DNA of 64,000 nucleotides. Origin: DATKRB01 sp963794215 (GTDB lineage Bacteria > Actinomycetota > Acidimicrobiia > Acidimicrobiales > RAAP-2). The notes below the pieces were generated by a model. It made no database searches and had not been told where the DNA came from. It saw nothing but the letters and a program-made list of their open reading frames with translations. The DNA is taken from positions 682,001 through 746,000 of the forward strand of contig CAWCCQ010000002.1 of NCBI GenBank assembly GCA_963794215.1, in the 5' to 3' direction. Both the position numbers and the translations under genes were made by a program. This document shows positions 19,775-28,803 of this stretch, piece by piece (within the stretch, counting starts at the first letter, position 1; every line of letters starts with the position of its first letter).

Positions 19775-19832
19775 TCCCCGCCCCTGCCCCCGGGCCGACG
19801 GCCCCGCCGGTGCTCAAGGGTCGAGGGCCAGG

Positions 19833-20621
19833 TCACCGCGAGGGCGGATCGACGAGCCGAGTCATCGACACGGTCGCGACGACACCTCGGGTATCGGACA
19901 GCGTCGCCTGCACCTGTCCGATTCCGTCGCGACTGGTCCATCCCGTTCCGTCGAGCGCTAGCCACTCCCCTTGGGGATAGCGGAGCACGTTCAGCGTGAG
20001 ATCGGCATTGATGCCTCGCAGCGGCAACCGCCGTGGCTGACCGATGCCGCTGGCCAGGTCCGCCGTGTACGCCAGTCGGGCGAGCGGCCGAACTTCCTGG
20101 CCGGAGACCACCCCGACCGCGAGTCGGAGCCAGGCCGGCCCGCCGTAGTAACCACCGACGCCCTCGAAGAGGTACTCGACGGCCCTGCGCGATCCAGGGG
20201 GTCGCTCGGGGAACGGCTCATCGTCGACCGGCCGAGCAGCAAGGGGCACGGGGTTGGCGACCAGACCGTCGGGCAGGGTCACGTCACCGAGATCGACCCG
20301 GCGGAGACGTAACGCGGTGACCCGGGCCACCTCGGTGCCCTCGAACAGCAGCTCGGCCGCGACGACCTGGATGCGCTTGCCCTCGCGCACCACCCGCACC
20401 CGGCTCGTGAGCGGACCCAGGGGAACGGGACGGAGCAGGTCGAGGGTGAAGCGAGCCACCTGCATGGGGACGAGGCTGGGTGTCTCGTCGACCAAGGTGG
20501 CCAACAAGGCGGCCGGCGATCCTCCGAACTGGGCGTGCGGATCCCAGGGCCCCTGGGTGAACCGGGTCGGCACGAACACCGCACCCCTGCGGTCGAACAG
20601 CGCGTCACCGGGTCCAGACAT
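19833..20621 (-). CDS. Acyl-CoA thioesterase-like double hot-dog protein
   Basis: About 262 residues from ATG 20621 (MSGPGDALFDRRG); an in-frame start 13 codons upstream is less likely. It has the pattern of TesB-related thioesterases of mycobacterial type: FVPTRFTQGPWDPHAQFGGSPAALLATL near the N terminus, RFTLDLLRPVPLGPL, then a second half with RLAYTADLASGIGQPRRL and LNVLRYPQGEWLALDG. Such proteins hydrolyse medium or long acyl-CoA. Substrate unknown. Located between an aldo/keto reductase (convergent) and a PEP mutase-like gene (divergent). Confidence 0.8.
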   Translation of the reverse strand: MSGPGDALFDRRGAVFVPTRFTQGPWDPHAQFGGSPAALLATLVDETPSLVPMQVARFTLDLLRPVPLGPLTSRVRVVREGKRIQVVAAELLFEGTEVARVTALRLRRVDLGDVTLPDGLVANPVPLAARPVDDEPFPERPPGSRRAVEYLFEGVGGYYGGPAWLRLAVGVVSGQEVRPLARLAYTADLASGIGQPRRLPLRGINADLTLNVLRYPQGEWLALDGTGWTSRDGIGQVQATLSDTRGVVATVSMTRLVDPPSR

Positions 20622-20740
20622 CCGCGCCGGAGTGTGACAAGGCTCGGGGCGATGACGCAAACCCGGCCACTAGCCTCCGGGCACGGCGGTCAGAATCGAC
20701 GTGCGGAAACACCGAGCGGCGGGGGGATGGAGCACCAGCC

Positions 20741-21598
20741 ATGACGAGCCAACGCGAGGCCTTGCGCACCCTTCTCCAAGGGGAGCCCTTCATCGCCGCC
20801 GACTGCTACAGCGCCCTGACCGGCCGCATCGTCGAGCATGTCGGATTTGCCGCCGCCTACATGGGCGGCCACGCCACCGGCATGATGCACTACGCCGTCC
20901 CCGATTGCGGCATCCTCACACCGACCGAAATGGTCGAGCAGGCCGCCCGCGTGGTCGAGGCGATCACCATCCCCCTGATCGTCGACGCCGATCAGGGGGG
21001 CGAGAGCGTGGCCGATGTCTACCGCACCGTCCGACGCTACGAACAGGTAGGGGTGGCCGGGGTGCACATCGAGGACGAACAAGCCCCGAAGCACTCCACC
21101 TTCGACGGGCCCCTGCTGAGCATCGCCGACATGCAGGCCCGGATCGCCGCCGCCGTCGACGCACGCGCCGATCCCGACTTCCTCCTCATTGCACGATCCG
21201 ACGAGCTCTATAGCCAAGGTGGGGGCGGGACAGGCTCGCTCGACGAAGCCGTGCGTCGGGGCATCGCCTACGCGGAGGCGGGCGCCGACGTCTACCTGCC
21301 CACGTTCGCGCCGGTCGAGGACCTGGCGCGCATTGCCGACGAGGTCCCCATTCCGATCGCCGGCTACGGCCAGCTCGTCGCGGGGTTGTCCTTCAGCCTG
21401 TTCACCGGTTGGGGCACCGCGTCGGCGGCACGGGCGCATCTCCAATGGGCGACGCATCTGCGCGAGCACGGCGATGTCCCGCCAGAAGCCTTTGGCTTCT
21501 CCGATAAAGACGACCTCATCGACCAGCGCCGGTACGACGCGATCATCGGTGCGTGGGCCGAACGGACCCGACGTCCGGTGCGCCAGCTCGACGAGTAG
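20741..21598 (+). CDS. Isocitrate lyase/PEP mutase family protein
   Basis: A 285-residue TIM-barrel protein. N terminus FIAADCYSALTGRIVEHVGFAAAYMGG matches the P..YDA.SA...E..GF.A.Y.G pattern; IPLIVDADQGG is the metal-binding VD.D.G.G segment; VHIEDEQAPKHS holds the conserved IEDE. The usual 2-methylisocitrate-lyase loop KRCGH is replaced here by PKHST, so the catalytic Cys is missing. Reaction could be C-C or C-P lyase or a decarboxylation, not determinable. Monocistronic by spacing. Confidence 0.85.
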   Translation: MTSQREALRTLLQGEPFIAADCYSALTGRIVEHVGFAAAYMGGHATGMMHYAVPDCGILTPTEMVEQAARVVEAITIPLIVDADQGGESVADVYRTVRRYEQVGVAGVHIEDEQAPKHSTFDGPLLSIADMQARIAAAVDARADPDFLLIARSDELYSQGGGGTGSLDEAVRRGIAYAEAGADVYLPTFAPVEDLARIADEVPIPIAGYGQLVAGLSFSLFTGWGTASAARAHLQWATHLREHGDVPPEAFGFSDKDDLIDQRRYDAIIGAWAERTRRPVRQLDE

Positions 21599-21688
21599 GG
21601 GCGGTAACTCACACGGCGCGGCGCCCGGCGCCGGCGCGTCCCTGGCCTGGCGTCGTCACCGGCCGACGGCGCAGCCTACGCTGCGGGG

Positions 21689-22297
21689 ATGGACACCTTC
21701 GAAGCGCTCTACACCACCCGCGCCATGCGCCGGTTGAAGCCCGATCCGATCCCCGCCGATGTGGTCGCCCGTATCCTCGACGCCGGCGTGCGGGCGCCGT
21801 CGCCCGGGGCGACCCAGGCCTGGCGCTTCGTGGTCGTCGACAACCCCGAGGTGATGGCGCAGTTGGGAGAGGTGTGGCGAACGGCCCGCGACGCGGTGCT
21901 GGTCGCGATGCCGAACCTGTATTCCTCGGCCGCGCAGGCAGCATCGTCCCAAGCGCTCTACGACGACTTCGACCAGCTACCTCTGCTCGTGCTGGGCTAC
22001 GGGCCCGACGGCCTGGGTGCGACGACGGTGGTGCCGGCGTTGTGGAGCATGTGCCTCGCCGCCCGTGCCGAGGGCATCGGATCGGCGTTCACGACGCTCC
22101 TCACCCGCTCCGAACCCGAGGTCAACGCCATCCTCGGCGTCCCGGCCGACGCGGGCGTACGCCTGGTCGCCTCGGTGCCGATGGGCTATCCCATGGGGCG
22201 CTGGGGAGTTGCCCCGCGCCAACCCGCTCACGAGGTGAGCTTCGCCAACCGATGGGGAGCGGCTCCGCAGTGGCGCGCCGCGACGCCTGAGCTCTAG
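21689..22297 (+). CDS. Nitroreductase-family protein
   Basis: FMN-binding nitroreductase fold, 202 residues from ATG 21689. The FMN motif TTRAMRRLKPDPIPADVVARILDAGVRAPSPGATQAWRF follows the TRRS.R.F.P..I......IL.A...APS..N.QPW.F family pattern. A second family mark is LWSMCLAARAEGIGSAFTT (the GLG-type segment). It would use NAD(P)H to reduce nitro groups, quinones or act on other electrophiles. C terminus MGYPMGRWGVAPRQP is typical. No functional context. Confidence 0.88.
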   Translation: MDTFEALYTTRAMRRLKPDPIPADVVARILDAGVRAPSPGATQAWRFVVVDNPEVMAQLGEVWRTARDAVLVAMPNLYSSAAQAASSQALYDDFDQLPLLVLGYGPDGLGATTVVPALWSMCLAARAEGIGSAFTTLLTRSEPEVNAILGVPADAGVRLVASVPMGYPMGRWGVAPRQPAHEVSFANRWGAAPQWRAATPEL

Positions 22298-22310
22298 CCC
22301 AGGTCACCGC

Positions 22311-23339
22311 TCAGGGGCGCAAGAGACCCACGAGGGCGGCGACGTCGGCGAGGCATCGCATCGCATCGTTGAGGTGGGTACAGGAGACCGGGCCGGCGCT
22401 GAGGGTCCGAACCGACTCGCGCAAGCCCCCGACGGGTTGTCCCACGATGAGCTGCACGCTGTCGGCGGCGAGCGGACAGTCTGTCGGAAAGGGCAGTGCG
22501 CGCGGCTGCGCCTCGATCTCGAGCACCACGAGTGTGGAGGGGTCGAGGCGGGCGCTGAGCGTGTACTCGTGCACGACACGCGCACTCAGATCGGGGTCGA
22601 CCGTGGTGTCTCGAAACATCGCGTCGACCATCAGCACTCTCCCCTCTCGCCAGAGGTCCAACCGACGCACCCTGCGGCTCTGGCGAGCACCCAGCGGCCC
22701 CATGTCGTGCCAGGCCAGGGGGTCACCTCGGGTGAGGTCCGGAGCGATCGGCGGCTCCGCCTCGAACGGCATCGGCAGCCCGGCCTCGCGCCGGGTCGTG
22801 GGGAGGCCGCCCGCCCGCCAGCCGGCGCAGACGTCGGTCTGGGTCGCGCCGGTACGCGCACCTTGGGGTATCGGAGGGTCGGGCAGACCGAGTAACACAC
22901 GTTCGCGCACCGCGCCGTAGCCCGAGGGCGCCGGCGCGCCCGACAGATCGTCGACGAGGAGACCGAGCAGCGTTCCCGACAGGTCGCCAAGCGTCTCTTT
23001 GACCGCGGAGCGGAACCCGAAGCCGACCCGGGTGGCGAGCAGCCTGTCCAGTGGCACCTCCGAGGGCCGGCCGTCGACGTGGTCGATCAGGCCGTTCGGG
23101 TCGATGCCGACCACCAACGACGCCTCGCCGCGCACTGTGGCTCCGGCGTCGGTAGTAAGCAGATCGCGAGCCGCTCCGGCCACCCGGCTCACCCCCATGA
23201 AGCCGGTACCGTCGCCACGCGTCGAGTCGAGATGACTGGTGCGGCGGATCGAGTCCGGTCGCCGTTCGGGCGCGGGTCCGTCGACGGGTCCCGGCAGGGC
23301 CCTGTCGTAGCTGGCGGGACGTGCTGGGGCGGAGCTCAC
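22311..23339 (-). CDS. DUF2889 domain protein
   Basis: A 342-residue protein whose C-terminal half matches DUF2889: HEYTLSARLDPSTLVVLEIEAQ, PRALPFPTDCPLAADSVQLIVG, then GPVSCTHLNDAMRCLADV, the family's strongly conserved CTHLND ending. The N-terminal 45 residues are Pro/Arg-rich; the segment IRRTSHLDSTRGDGTGFMGVSRVAGAARDLL also looks family-like, so the domain may cover most of the protein. Biochemical role of DUF2889 is unknown to me. It is convergent with the nitroreductase and sits upstream of nothing obviously related. Confidence 0.8.
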   Translation of the reverse strand: MSSAPARPASYDRALPGPVDGPAPERRPDSIRRTSHLDSTRGDGTGFMGVSRVAGAARDLLTTDAGATVRGEASLVVGIDPNGLIDHVDGRPSEVPLDRLLATRVGFGFRSAVKETLGDLSGTLLGLLVDDLSGAPAPSGYGAVRERVLLGLPDPPIPQGARTGATQTDVCAGWRAGGLPTTRREAGLPMPFEAEPPIAPDLTRGDPLAWHDMGPLGARQSRRVRRLDLWREGRVLMVDAMFRDTTVDPDLSARVVHEYTLSARLDPSTLVVLEIEAQPRALPFPTDCPLAADSVQLIVGQPVGGLRESVRTLSAGPVSCTHLNDAMRCLADVAALVGLLRP

Positions 23340-23389
23340 CGCCCGACGCTACCTGCTGAGAGCCCTGGTCGTCCCCAAGCCCTGGTGGC

Positions 23390-23968
23390 TCACCTTGGCT
23401 GCCCGGCCGTCGTCGCTTCGGGCACCTCGACGAGGCGACCGCTGGACACGTCGTAGAGGTAGCCAAAGATGGGGATGCTGCGTGGAACCAGCGGGTGGGC
23501 GCGGATGCGGCTGACGTCCTCGACCACGCTCGTGGCGTTGTCCGCGATGGTCAGCCAGTCGATATAGCGGGCCTCCGAGGAGCCCGGCCCGGTGCCCACA
23601 TCACGAAAGCCCTCGGGCCCGAGCTCGGCGGTCTGGAGGCTGCTGGCGAGCAGGGAGCGCATCACCTCGTCGGTGAAGAACTCCATCCCGCAGTTGGTGT
23701 GGTGGATAACGAACCATTCACGGGTGCCGAGCAGCTTGTAGGAGATGACGAGCGAGCGGATGGCGTCGTCGCTCGCCCGACCACCCGCATTGCGAATCAC
23801 GTGCGCGTCGCCTTCGGCCAGGCCGGCATACTTCGCAGGATCCAGTCGGGCATCCATACAGGTGAGAATGGCGAATCCCCGAGCTGGTGGGAGCCCCAAC
23901 TGCGCCTTGGCCCCGAAGGAGGCCGCGTACTCGGCGTTGGCACGAAGGATTTCGTCTCGGATTGCCAT
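23390..23968 (-). CDS. Beta-carbonic anhydrase
   Basis: Zinc enzyme for CO2/bicarbonate interconversion, 192 residues from ATG 23968. Zinc site: Cys37-Met-Asp39-x-Arg41 (ILTCMDARLDP) and His90-xx-Cys93 (IHHTNCGM). IRNAGGRASDDAIRSL is the conserved core strand/helix. The HTNCGM pattern places it in the small actinobacterial beta-CA subclass (type like Mycobacterium Rv1284). The 185-base gap upstream, shared with the divergent acetyltransferase gene, would hold the promoters. A gamma-CA homologue lies 6.4 kb away. Confidence 0.93.
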   Translation of the reverse strand: MAIRDEILRANAEYAASFGAKAQLGLPPARGFAILTCMDARLDPAKYAGLAEGDAHVIRNAGGRASDDAIRSLVISYKLLGTREWFVIHHTNCGMEFFTDEVMRSLLASSLQTAELGPEGFRDVGTGPGSSEARYIDWLTIADNATSVVEDVSRIRAHPLVPRSIPIFGYLYDVSSGRLVEVPEATTAGQPR

Positions 23969-24153
23969 GTGTGCTCACTTTCAAGTCGGCGTGCGTCCGC
24001 CGATACAGTACCTTTCGCATCGACTTTATGGTCTTTGGGTCACCGCGCGAGCGTTGCGCTGGCCCTGCTCGCCAACCGGCGACTCCGACCGGCCCAAGGC
24101 CTCGAAACGCTCGTCGGACGCCGCGGGCCCAACGGACATGCCATGGTGGCGTC

Positions 24154-24963
24154 ATGACACAGGACATGAGCCGATGGGGCCAGCCCGTCGGCGCTCTGGT
24201 GCCCGGTTGGCAACCGCGCCCGCGCCCGCTGCGCCTAGCCATGGAGGGCCGGTACTGCCGCCTCGAGCCCCTCGACGCGGCGAGGCATGGCGACGATCTC
24301 TACCGGGCAAACTCGGCCGACGACGGTCGGATGTGGACCTACCTCCCCTATGGGCCCGCCGAGTCCCAGCCGGCGTACGAGGAATGGTTGACGGGCTTCT
24401 GCGTGGACCACGAGGTGATCCCATTCGCCGTCGTCGACCCGAAAGGGGGTGGCGCACAGGGCGTCGCCGCCTACCAGCGGGTCGCGCTCGACGACGGCAC
24501 GATCGAGATCGGACACCTTGCCTTCAGCCCGCGGCTACAACGGTCCGTGCTCGCTACCGAAGCGATGGCGCTCATGATGCGCAACGTCTTCGACCAGTTG
24601 GGCTACCGGCGTTACGAATGGAAATGCGACGCCCTCAACGAGCCCTCACGTCGGGCCGCCGCCCGACTCGGGTTCGGCTATGAGGGGACCTTCCGCCAGG
24701 CCAAGGTGGTTCGGGGCCGCAACCGCGACACCGCGTGGTTCGCGATGACCGACGGCGACTGGCAGTGGTTGCGGCCTGCGTTCGAGACGTGGTTGGACCC
24801 GGCGAACTTCGATGCCGACGGGGTGCAACGCCAGTCCTTGTCGGTCCTCACCGCCCAGGCGCTGGCGCGTCCGGGCGCTCGGGGTGTGGGCGACTCCTCC
24901 CTGGCGCAAGCCGCTGTGGGGTGCGAGACGCAGGGCGGCGGACCCGCAACGAGCGCCCAATGA
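24154..24963 (+). CDS. GNAT-family N-acetyltransferase
   Basis: RimJ/RimL-like acetyltransferase, 269 residues, ATG 24154. Visible: GRYCRLEPLDAARHGDDLY at the N terminus, GTIEIGHLAFSPRLQRSVLATEAMALMMRNVFDQLGYRRYEWKC spanning the acetyl-CoA-binding motif A, and LNEPSRRAAARLGFGYEGTFRQAKV, the closing GF..EG..R motif. This branch (long N-terminal loop, RNRDTAWFAMTD.DW) is common in bacteria and acts on amines or protein N termini of unknown identity. The last 40 residues are low-complexity. Stop overlaps the next start (ATGA), so translation is coupled to the hydrolase gene. Confidence 0.88.
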   Translation: MTQDMSRWGQPVGALVPGWQPRPRPLRLAMEGRYCRLEPLDAARHGDDLYRANSADDGRMWTYLPYGPAESQPAYEEWLTGFCVDHEVIPFAVVDPKGGGAQGVAAYQRVALDDGTIEIGHLAFSPRLQRSVLATEAMALMMRNVFDQLGYRRYEWKCDALNEPSRRAAARLGFGYEGTFRQAKVVRGRNRDTAWFAMTDGDWQWLRPAFETWLDPANFDADGVQRQSLSVLTAQALARPGARGVGDSSLAQAAVGCETQGGGPATSAQ

Positions 24964-26283
24964 GACGAGCTCGGGTCATCGGCCCGATCGAGGGCACTCG
25001 TCCGCCGTGGGGGGCGCCGCGTCTGGACTTGGGTGCCCGAGGCTACGTCTGCGAGGAGTACCAACTCGAGGGCACGGCCGTCGCGTACCGACAACCCGGT
25101 GAGCACCGCCCGCCGATCAACGGCCGATGGAGCGCCGAAGCGACCGGCGAGGCCCCTTACCGCACCAGGATCCTGGTCGTTCGGCCCCGCGATCCGCTCG
25201 GTTTCAACGGCACGGTGGTCGTGCACTGGCAGAACGTGTCCGCAGGCTTCGAAATGGGCCGGCCCGAGAGCGACGAGCTCTACGCGGGCTACGCCTGGGT
25301 GGGGGTGAGCGCTCAGGAGGTCGGTCTCTATGGATCGCCGATGGGCCTGGGTGCCCGGGGCGCAGCGGGGCGGGGGCAACCACTGGTCGACGTGGACCCC
25401 GAGCGCTACGGCGCTCTCGTCCACCCCGGTGAGCCCGGCTCGTTCGAGATCTTCGGACAGGCGGCCGGTGCAGTCGGGCCCGATCGGGACCTCGAGATCG
25501 ACCCCCTGGGTGGCCTCGACGTCCGTCGCCTCATCGGCGCTGGGGCCTCACAATCCGCAATGCGCCTGGTGGCCTACGCCAACGGCGTCCACCCCCTGCA
25601 CCATGTGCTCGACGGGTACTTGCTGAGCGTCTGGGAAGGGCGCGCGCCGCGCCTCGACGAGGGCCCGATCGGCGCCGGCGGGCTCGCGGTTGCGATTCGA
25701 GACGACCTCGGAATCCCCGTGGTGATCGTGAACAGCGAGTTCGAAGCCACGGCCACCGTACGCGTCGATCTGGTCGACACCGAGTGGCTCAGGATCTGGG
25801 AAGTGACCGGGACGGCCCACGCTCCGGGACCGTCGGTGGGTCCGTCGGAGTCGAACAAGTTGGCGCCGAACCCCCTGAGTTGGGCTCCGGTACACGATGC
25901 GGCGCTCGGGCACCTGTACCGCTGGCTGGCCGAGGGGATCCCGGCTCCGGTGCAGCCTCGCATCGCCGTCAACGCCGGTCCGCCGGCGAGCGTTCGCCGC
26001 GACGAGCGGGGCAACGCGCTGGGCGGCATCCGTCTCCCCGAGCTGGCGGTACCCATCGGCGAGTACCGCGGCATGTCGTTCGGCACTGGCCACCCGCCCC
26101 TGTTCGGGGGCTACCGGCCGTTTCACGTCGACGAATTCGCGCGCGCTGTACCCCGATCAAGCCGCGTTTATGGCGCGTTGGGGAACCGCCGTCGACGATC
26201 TTGTCGCAGCCGGCGCCCTGCGACCCGTCGACGCGCCCGCATTGAAGGAGCGAGGAGCTCCCGTAGCCCGGTTGTTGGGCTGA
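24960..26283 (+). CDS. Alpha/beta-hydrolase-domain protein, PF20091-like (frameshift near end)
   Basis: About 440 residues once corrected. GTVVVHWQNVSAGFEMG, YAGYAWVGVSAQEVGLYG and the nucleophile elbow RLIGAGASQSAMRLVAYANGVHPL (G-A-S-Q-S) match the secreted/cytosolic 'alpha/beta hydrolase domain-containing' family; EVTGTAHAP near the C-terminal third should carry the catalytic His. The frame slips by one extra base near 26139-26149: after HVDEFAR the other frame continues LYPDQAAFMARWGTAVDDLV to the TGA at 26281. A lipid or ester substrate is possible. Coupled to the acetyltransferase. Confidence 0.75.
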
Positions 26284-26292
26284 GGGTCCCGC

Positions 26293-27609
26293 TCAGGGTA
26301 GGCGCCAAAGATCTTCGGGCTCGCGCCCACGCGTCTCGGGGAGGAACCAGAACAAGCTCATGAGCAACACGGCGGGGAGGAAGGTGACGGCCGAGGCTGC
26401 GCCGAACCGATTGTGCAGATCGGCAACAGCGCCGAACGCAACGAGGCCGACGGCAGCTCCGAGCACGCCAGCCGCCAACGCCCAACCGGCGACCGAAGCC
26501 CGCACTGACGTGGGAAAGAGCTCGTTGACCAGCGCGCCGGCGGCGGGTGCGAAGACCGACCCGGCGAACACGCCGAGGACGTAGCCCACCACCAAGGCCT
26601 CGGGTGTCCCGCTGTAGGTGAGGATGGCCAAGAACGCCACCGCCACCATGGCCGACGCGCCGGTGATGCGTCGCCCCAGTCGATCCGCCGCCCAGCGGCC
26701 GGCGAGCAAGCCGACCAATCCCGAGAACCCCGCCCCCACCACCATGGCGGCGGTCACGATGCCCCGCTGGTCCAGCACGTTCTGGGCAAAGAGGAAGACG
26801 AAGCTGTTTGCTGGTCCCGTGATCACCGAGACGCCGAAGGCCAATGCCGCCACGATGGCCAGTCGTCGCCGGAACGGCCTGGCCACGGCCCCGATCATGG
26901 GGATCGGGTGGTCCGGCGCATTCGCCGCAACGGCAAATCGATCCGATTCTCGGGTCCACCTTCCGAGCAGGGGTACCAGGGCCAGCGGGACCAGCGCCAG
27001 GGCAAAGATCCCTCGGAACCCCAGCGCGTTGGCCGCCACGCTGTGGATGACCGCGATGGTCCCCGCGCCCAACCCGTACCCCGCTGCGACGAGGGCGACC
27101 GCCTTGGCGCGGTCCGCCGAGGCGGTCTGCTCGGCAGCCGCCACCTGAGCCAGCACGTTGGTGGCACTGAGGAGCGGGCGGCCGCAAGCGAAGATGGCGA
27201 TGAACCACCAGTAGCTGGGACTGGCTGCGGCCAAGGCCGTCAGGCCGAGCCCACCGGTCACGGTCACGAGCAGCATGGTCCGACGGCCGAACCGATCGGC
27301 CAGTGCGGTGACGGGAAGGCCACCCAGCGAAGCCAGACGTATGACGGCCAACCCGATGCCCAGCTCGCTGCCCGACAATCCCGCCTGGTCGGCGAGGGTC
27401 GCACCGTGGGTTACCTGACCGAACCCCCGTGCCACGTCACCAAGGGCGGCCACCACGCCGAACTGACCGAACCCCGACGCAAAGGCGCTGATCGCCACGG
27501 CGATGACCGCGGTGTCGGTCCACCGAAGCAGTCGGAGCCCGGCGGGTGGTTCTTCGCGCTGCCCCGGTGGCGGCGTCGACGGTGATCGCCCGATCGCCCC
27601 GTCCCCCAA
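26293..27609 (-). CDS. MFS transporter, metabolite:H+ symporter-like
   Basis: A 438-residue, 12-helix major facilitator. VTALADRFGRRTMLL between helices 2 and 3 is motif A; the second-half equivalent is GRWAADRLGRRITG; the C-terminal end ...FWFLPETRGREPEDL carries the PETRG motif typical of the sugar/metabolite-H+ symporter branch. It likely imports an organic acid or sugar-like solute. Convergent with the hydrolase gene upstream (10-base gap) and divergent from the MaoC-like pair. Confidence 0.87.
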   Translation of the reverse strand: MGDGAIGRSPSTPPPGQREEPPAGLRLLRWTDTAVIAVAISAFASGFGQFGVVAALGDVARGFGQVTHGATLADQAGLSGSELGIGLAVIRLASLGGLPVTALADRFGRRTMLLVTVTGGLGLTALAAASPSYWWFIAIFACGRPLLSATNVLAQVAAAEQTASADRAKAVALVAAGYGLGAGTIAVIHSVAANALGFRGIFALALVPLALVPLLGRWTRESDRFAVAANAPDHPIPMIGAVARPFRRRLAIVAALAFGVSVITGPANSFVFLFAQNVLDQRGIVTAAMVVGAGFSGLVGLLAGRWAADRLGRRITGASAMVAVAFLAILTYSGTPEALVVGYVLGVFAGSVFAPAAGALVNELFPTSVRASVAGWALAAGVLGAAVGLVAFGAVADLHNRFGAASAVTFLPAVLLMSLFWFLPETRGREPEDLWRLP

Positions 27610-27804
27610 AGCCCTCCTCCTCGCGTCGTCCCAGCCAGCCTCTCACGGCGAGGGCGTGCTCCGAGCGCCGCTGGGTTCGAGCACCACCTCCGTGCCCGGG
27701 CCGCCCTCGGGATGTGCAGAACGCCAGGTCTGGGACCTGCACCCAGGGATCGTTGCGCTCAGGGCGGTCCGGCTCGCTGACGCCGGATCCGTTAAGGTCT
27801 CGGC

Positions 27805-28332
27805 GTGCCCGACACCTGGATATCCGACGACATGCGCGCGGCGGTCGGAAGTGAGTTCGGGGCCACTCGCCAATCGGTGCCGATCTCGCTGTCGGACATC
27901 CGAAGGTGGGCCCTCGCTATCTACTACCCCGAATCCCCGCCGAGGCTGTTCTGGGACGAAGCGTACGCGGCGACCACCCCGTACGGGGGCGTCGTGGCTC
28001 CCGAGGAGTTCAACCCGTTCGCGTGGATCACCGCAGCCGGGCCGAACCTCCCGTCCAACTTCGAGGGAGCCGTGCGCGGATCGGGTCCAGAGGAAAGCCT
28101 CGGGATCAGCGGCCCGCAGACGAGCTTCGTCTTGAACGGTGGACTCGAGATGGAGCACGGTGCCCGGATGCGGCCGGGCGACGTCATCACCTCGGGCCTC
28201 ACCAAGCTGATCGAGTACCGCGAACGCCAGACGCGCCTCGGCCTCATGCTGATCACGATCACCGAGACCACGTGGACCAACCAGGGAGACGAGATGGTGC
28301 GCATCAGCCGCGGCACAGGGCTTCGCTACTGA
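27805..28332 (+). CDS. MaoC-like dehydratase, N-terminal half (HadA-type)
   Basis: A 175-residue hot-dog protein like the FAS1/HadA-type dehydratase subunit of mycobacteria: SVPISLSDIRRWALAIYYP, TTPYGGVVAPEEFNPFAWI, LNGGLEMEHGARMRPGDVIT. These non-catalytic halves pair with a MaoC half to hydrate enoyl thioesters or dehydrate 3-hydroxyacyl thioesters. Its TGA overlaps the ATG of the second half (TGATG), fitting a heterodimer made by coupled translation. Confidence 0.87.
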   Translation: MPDTWISDDMRAAVGSEFGATRQSVPISLSDIRRWALAIYYPESPPRLFWDEAYAATTPYGGVVAPEEFNPFAWITAAGPNLPSNFEGAVRGSGPEESLGISGPQTSFVLNGGLEMEHGARMRPGDVITSGLTKLIEYRERQTRLGLMLITITETTWTNQGDEMVRISRGTGLRY

Positions 28333-28739
28333 TGGACGCCCAGGTCGGTCAAGAGCTGCCCACGTTCGAACGGATGTCGGGCTTCCACGCGTGGAACCGC
28401 TACGCGGCGGTCAACGAGGAGTTCGTCCCGATCCACATGGACGACGATGCCGGCAAGCGAGCCGGCAACGCCGGCGCCTTCGGAATGGGAAACCTCCAGG
28501 TCGCCTATCTTCACGCCCTCCTGCGCCAGTGGATGGGCGACGGCGGGCGGATCATCTCGGTGACTTGCCAAATGCGCGCCCCGAACCTCCGCGGCCTCCG
28601 CACGATCGCCCGGGGACGGGTCACCGCCGTCCGCCACGAAGGGGACGAGAGACTGGTCGACCTTGAGGTCTGGACCGAGACCGAGGAGGGAACGGTCCTC
28701 TCCCCCGGCACCGCCACCGTTGCCCTACCGGCCGACTGA
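28332..28739 (+). CDS. MaoC-like dehydratase, catalytic half (HadB-type)
   Basis: A 135-residue hot-dog subunit. The hydratase-2 motif is present as NEEFVPIHMDDDAGKRAG, where family members have D..N.IH.D with the catalytic Asp/Asn and His; GNLQVAYLHALLRQWM follows. ISVTCQMRAPNLRGLRTIARGRVT is the C-terminal hot-dog strand set. ATG 28332 overlaps the stop of the partner gene. Together they probably form an (R)-specific enoyl-thioester hydratase working on acyl-CoA or ACP substrates. Confidence 0.87.
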   Translation: MDAQVGQELPTFERMSGFHAWNRYAAVNEEFVPIHMDDDAGKRAGNAGAFGMGNLQVAYLHALLRQWMGDGGRIISVTCQMRAPNLRGLRTIARGRVTAVRHEGDERLVDLEVWTETEEGTVLSPGTATVALPAD

Positions 28740-28803
28740 CCGAAGATCGGCACGGGCCCCATCTCGGCGTCCAGGTCGGGGAGTGCTCGCCGGGCCAAGC
28801 AGC

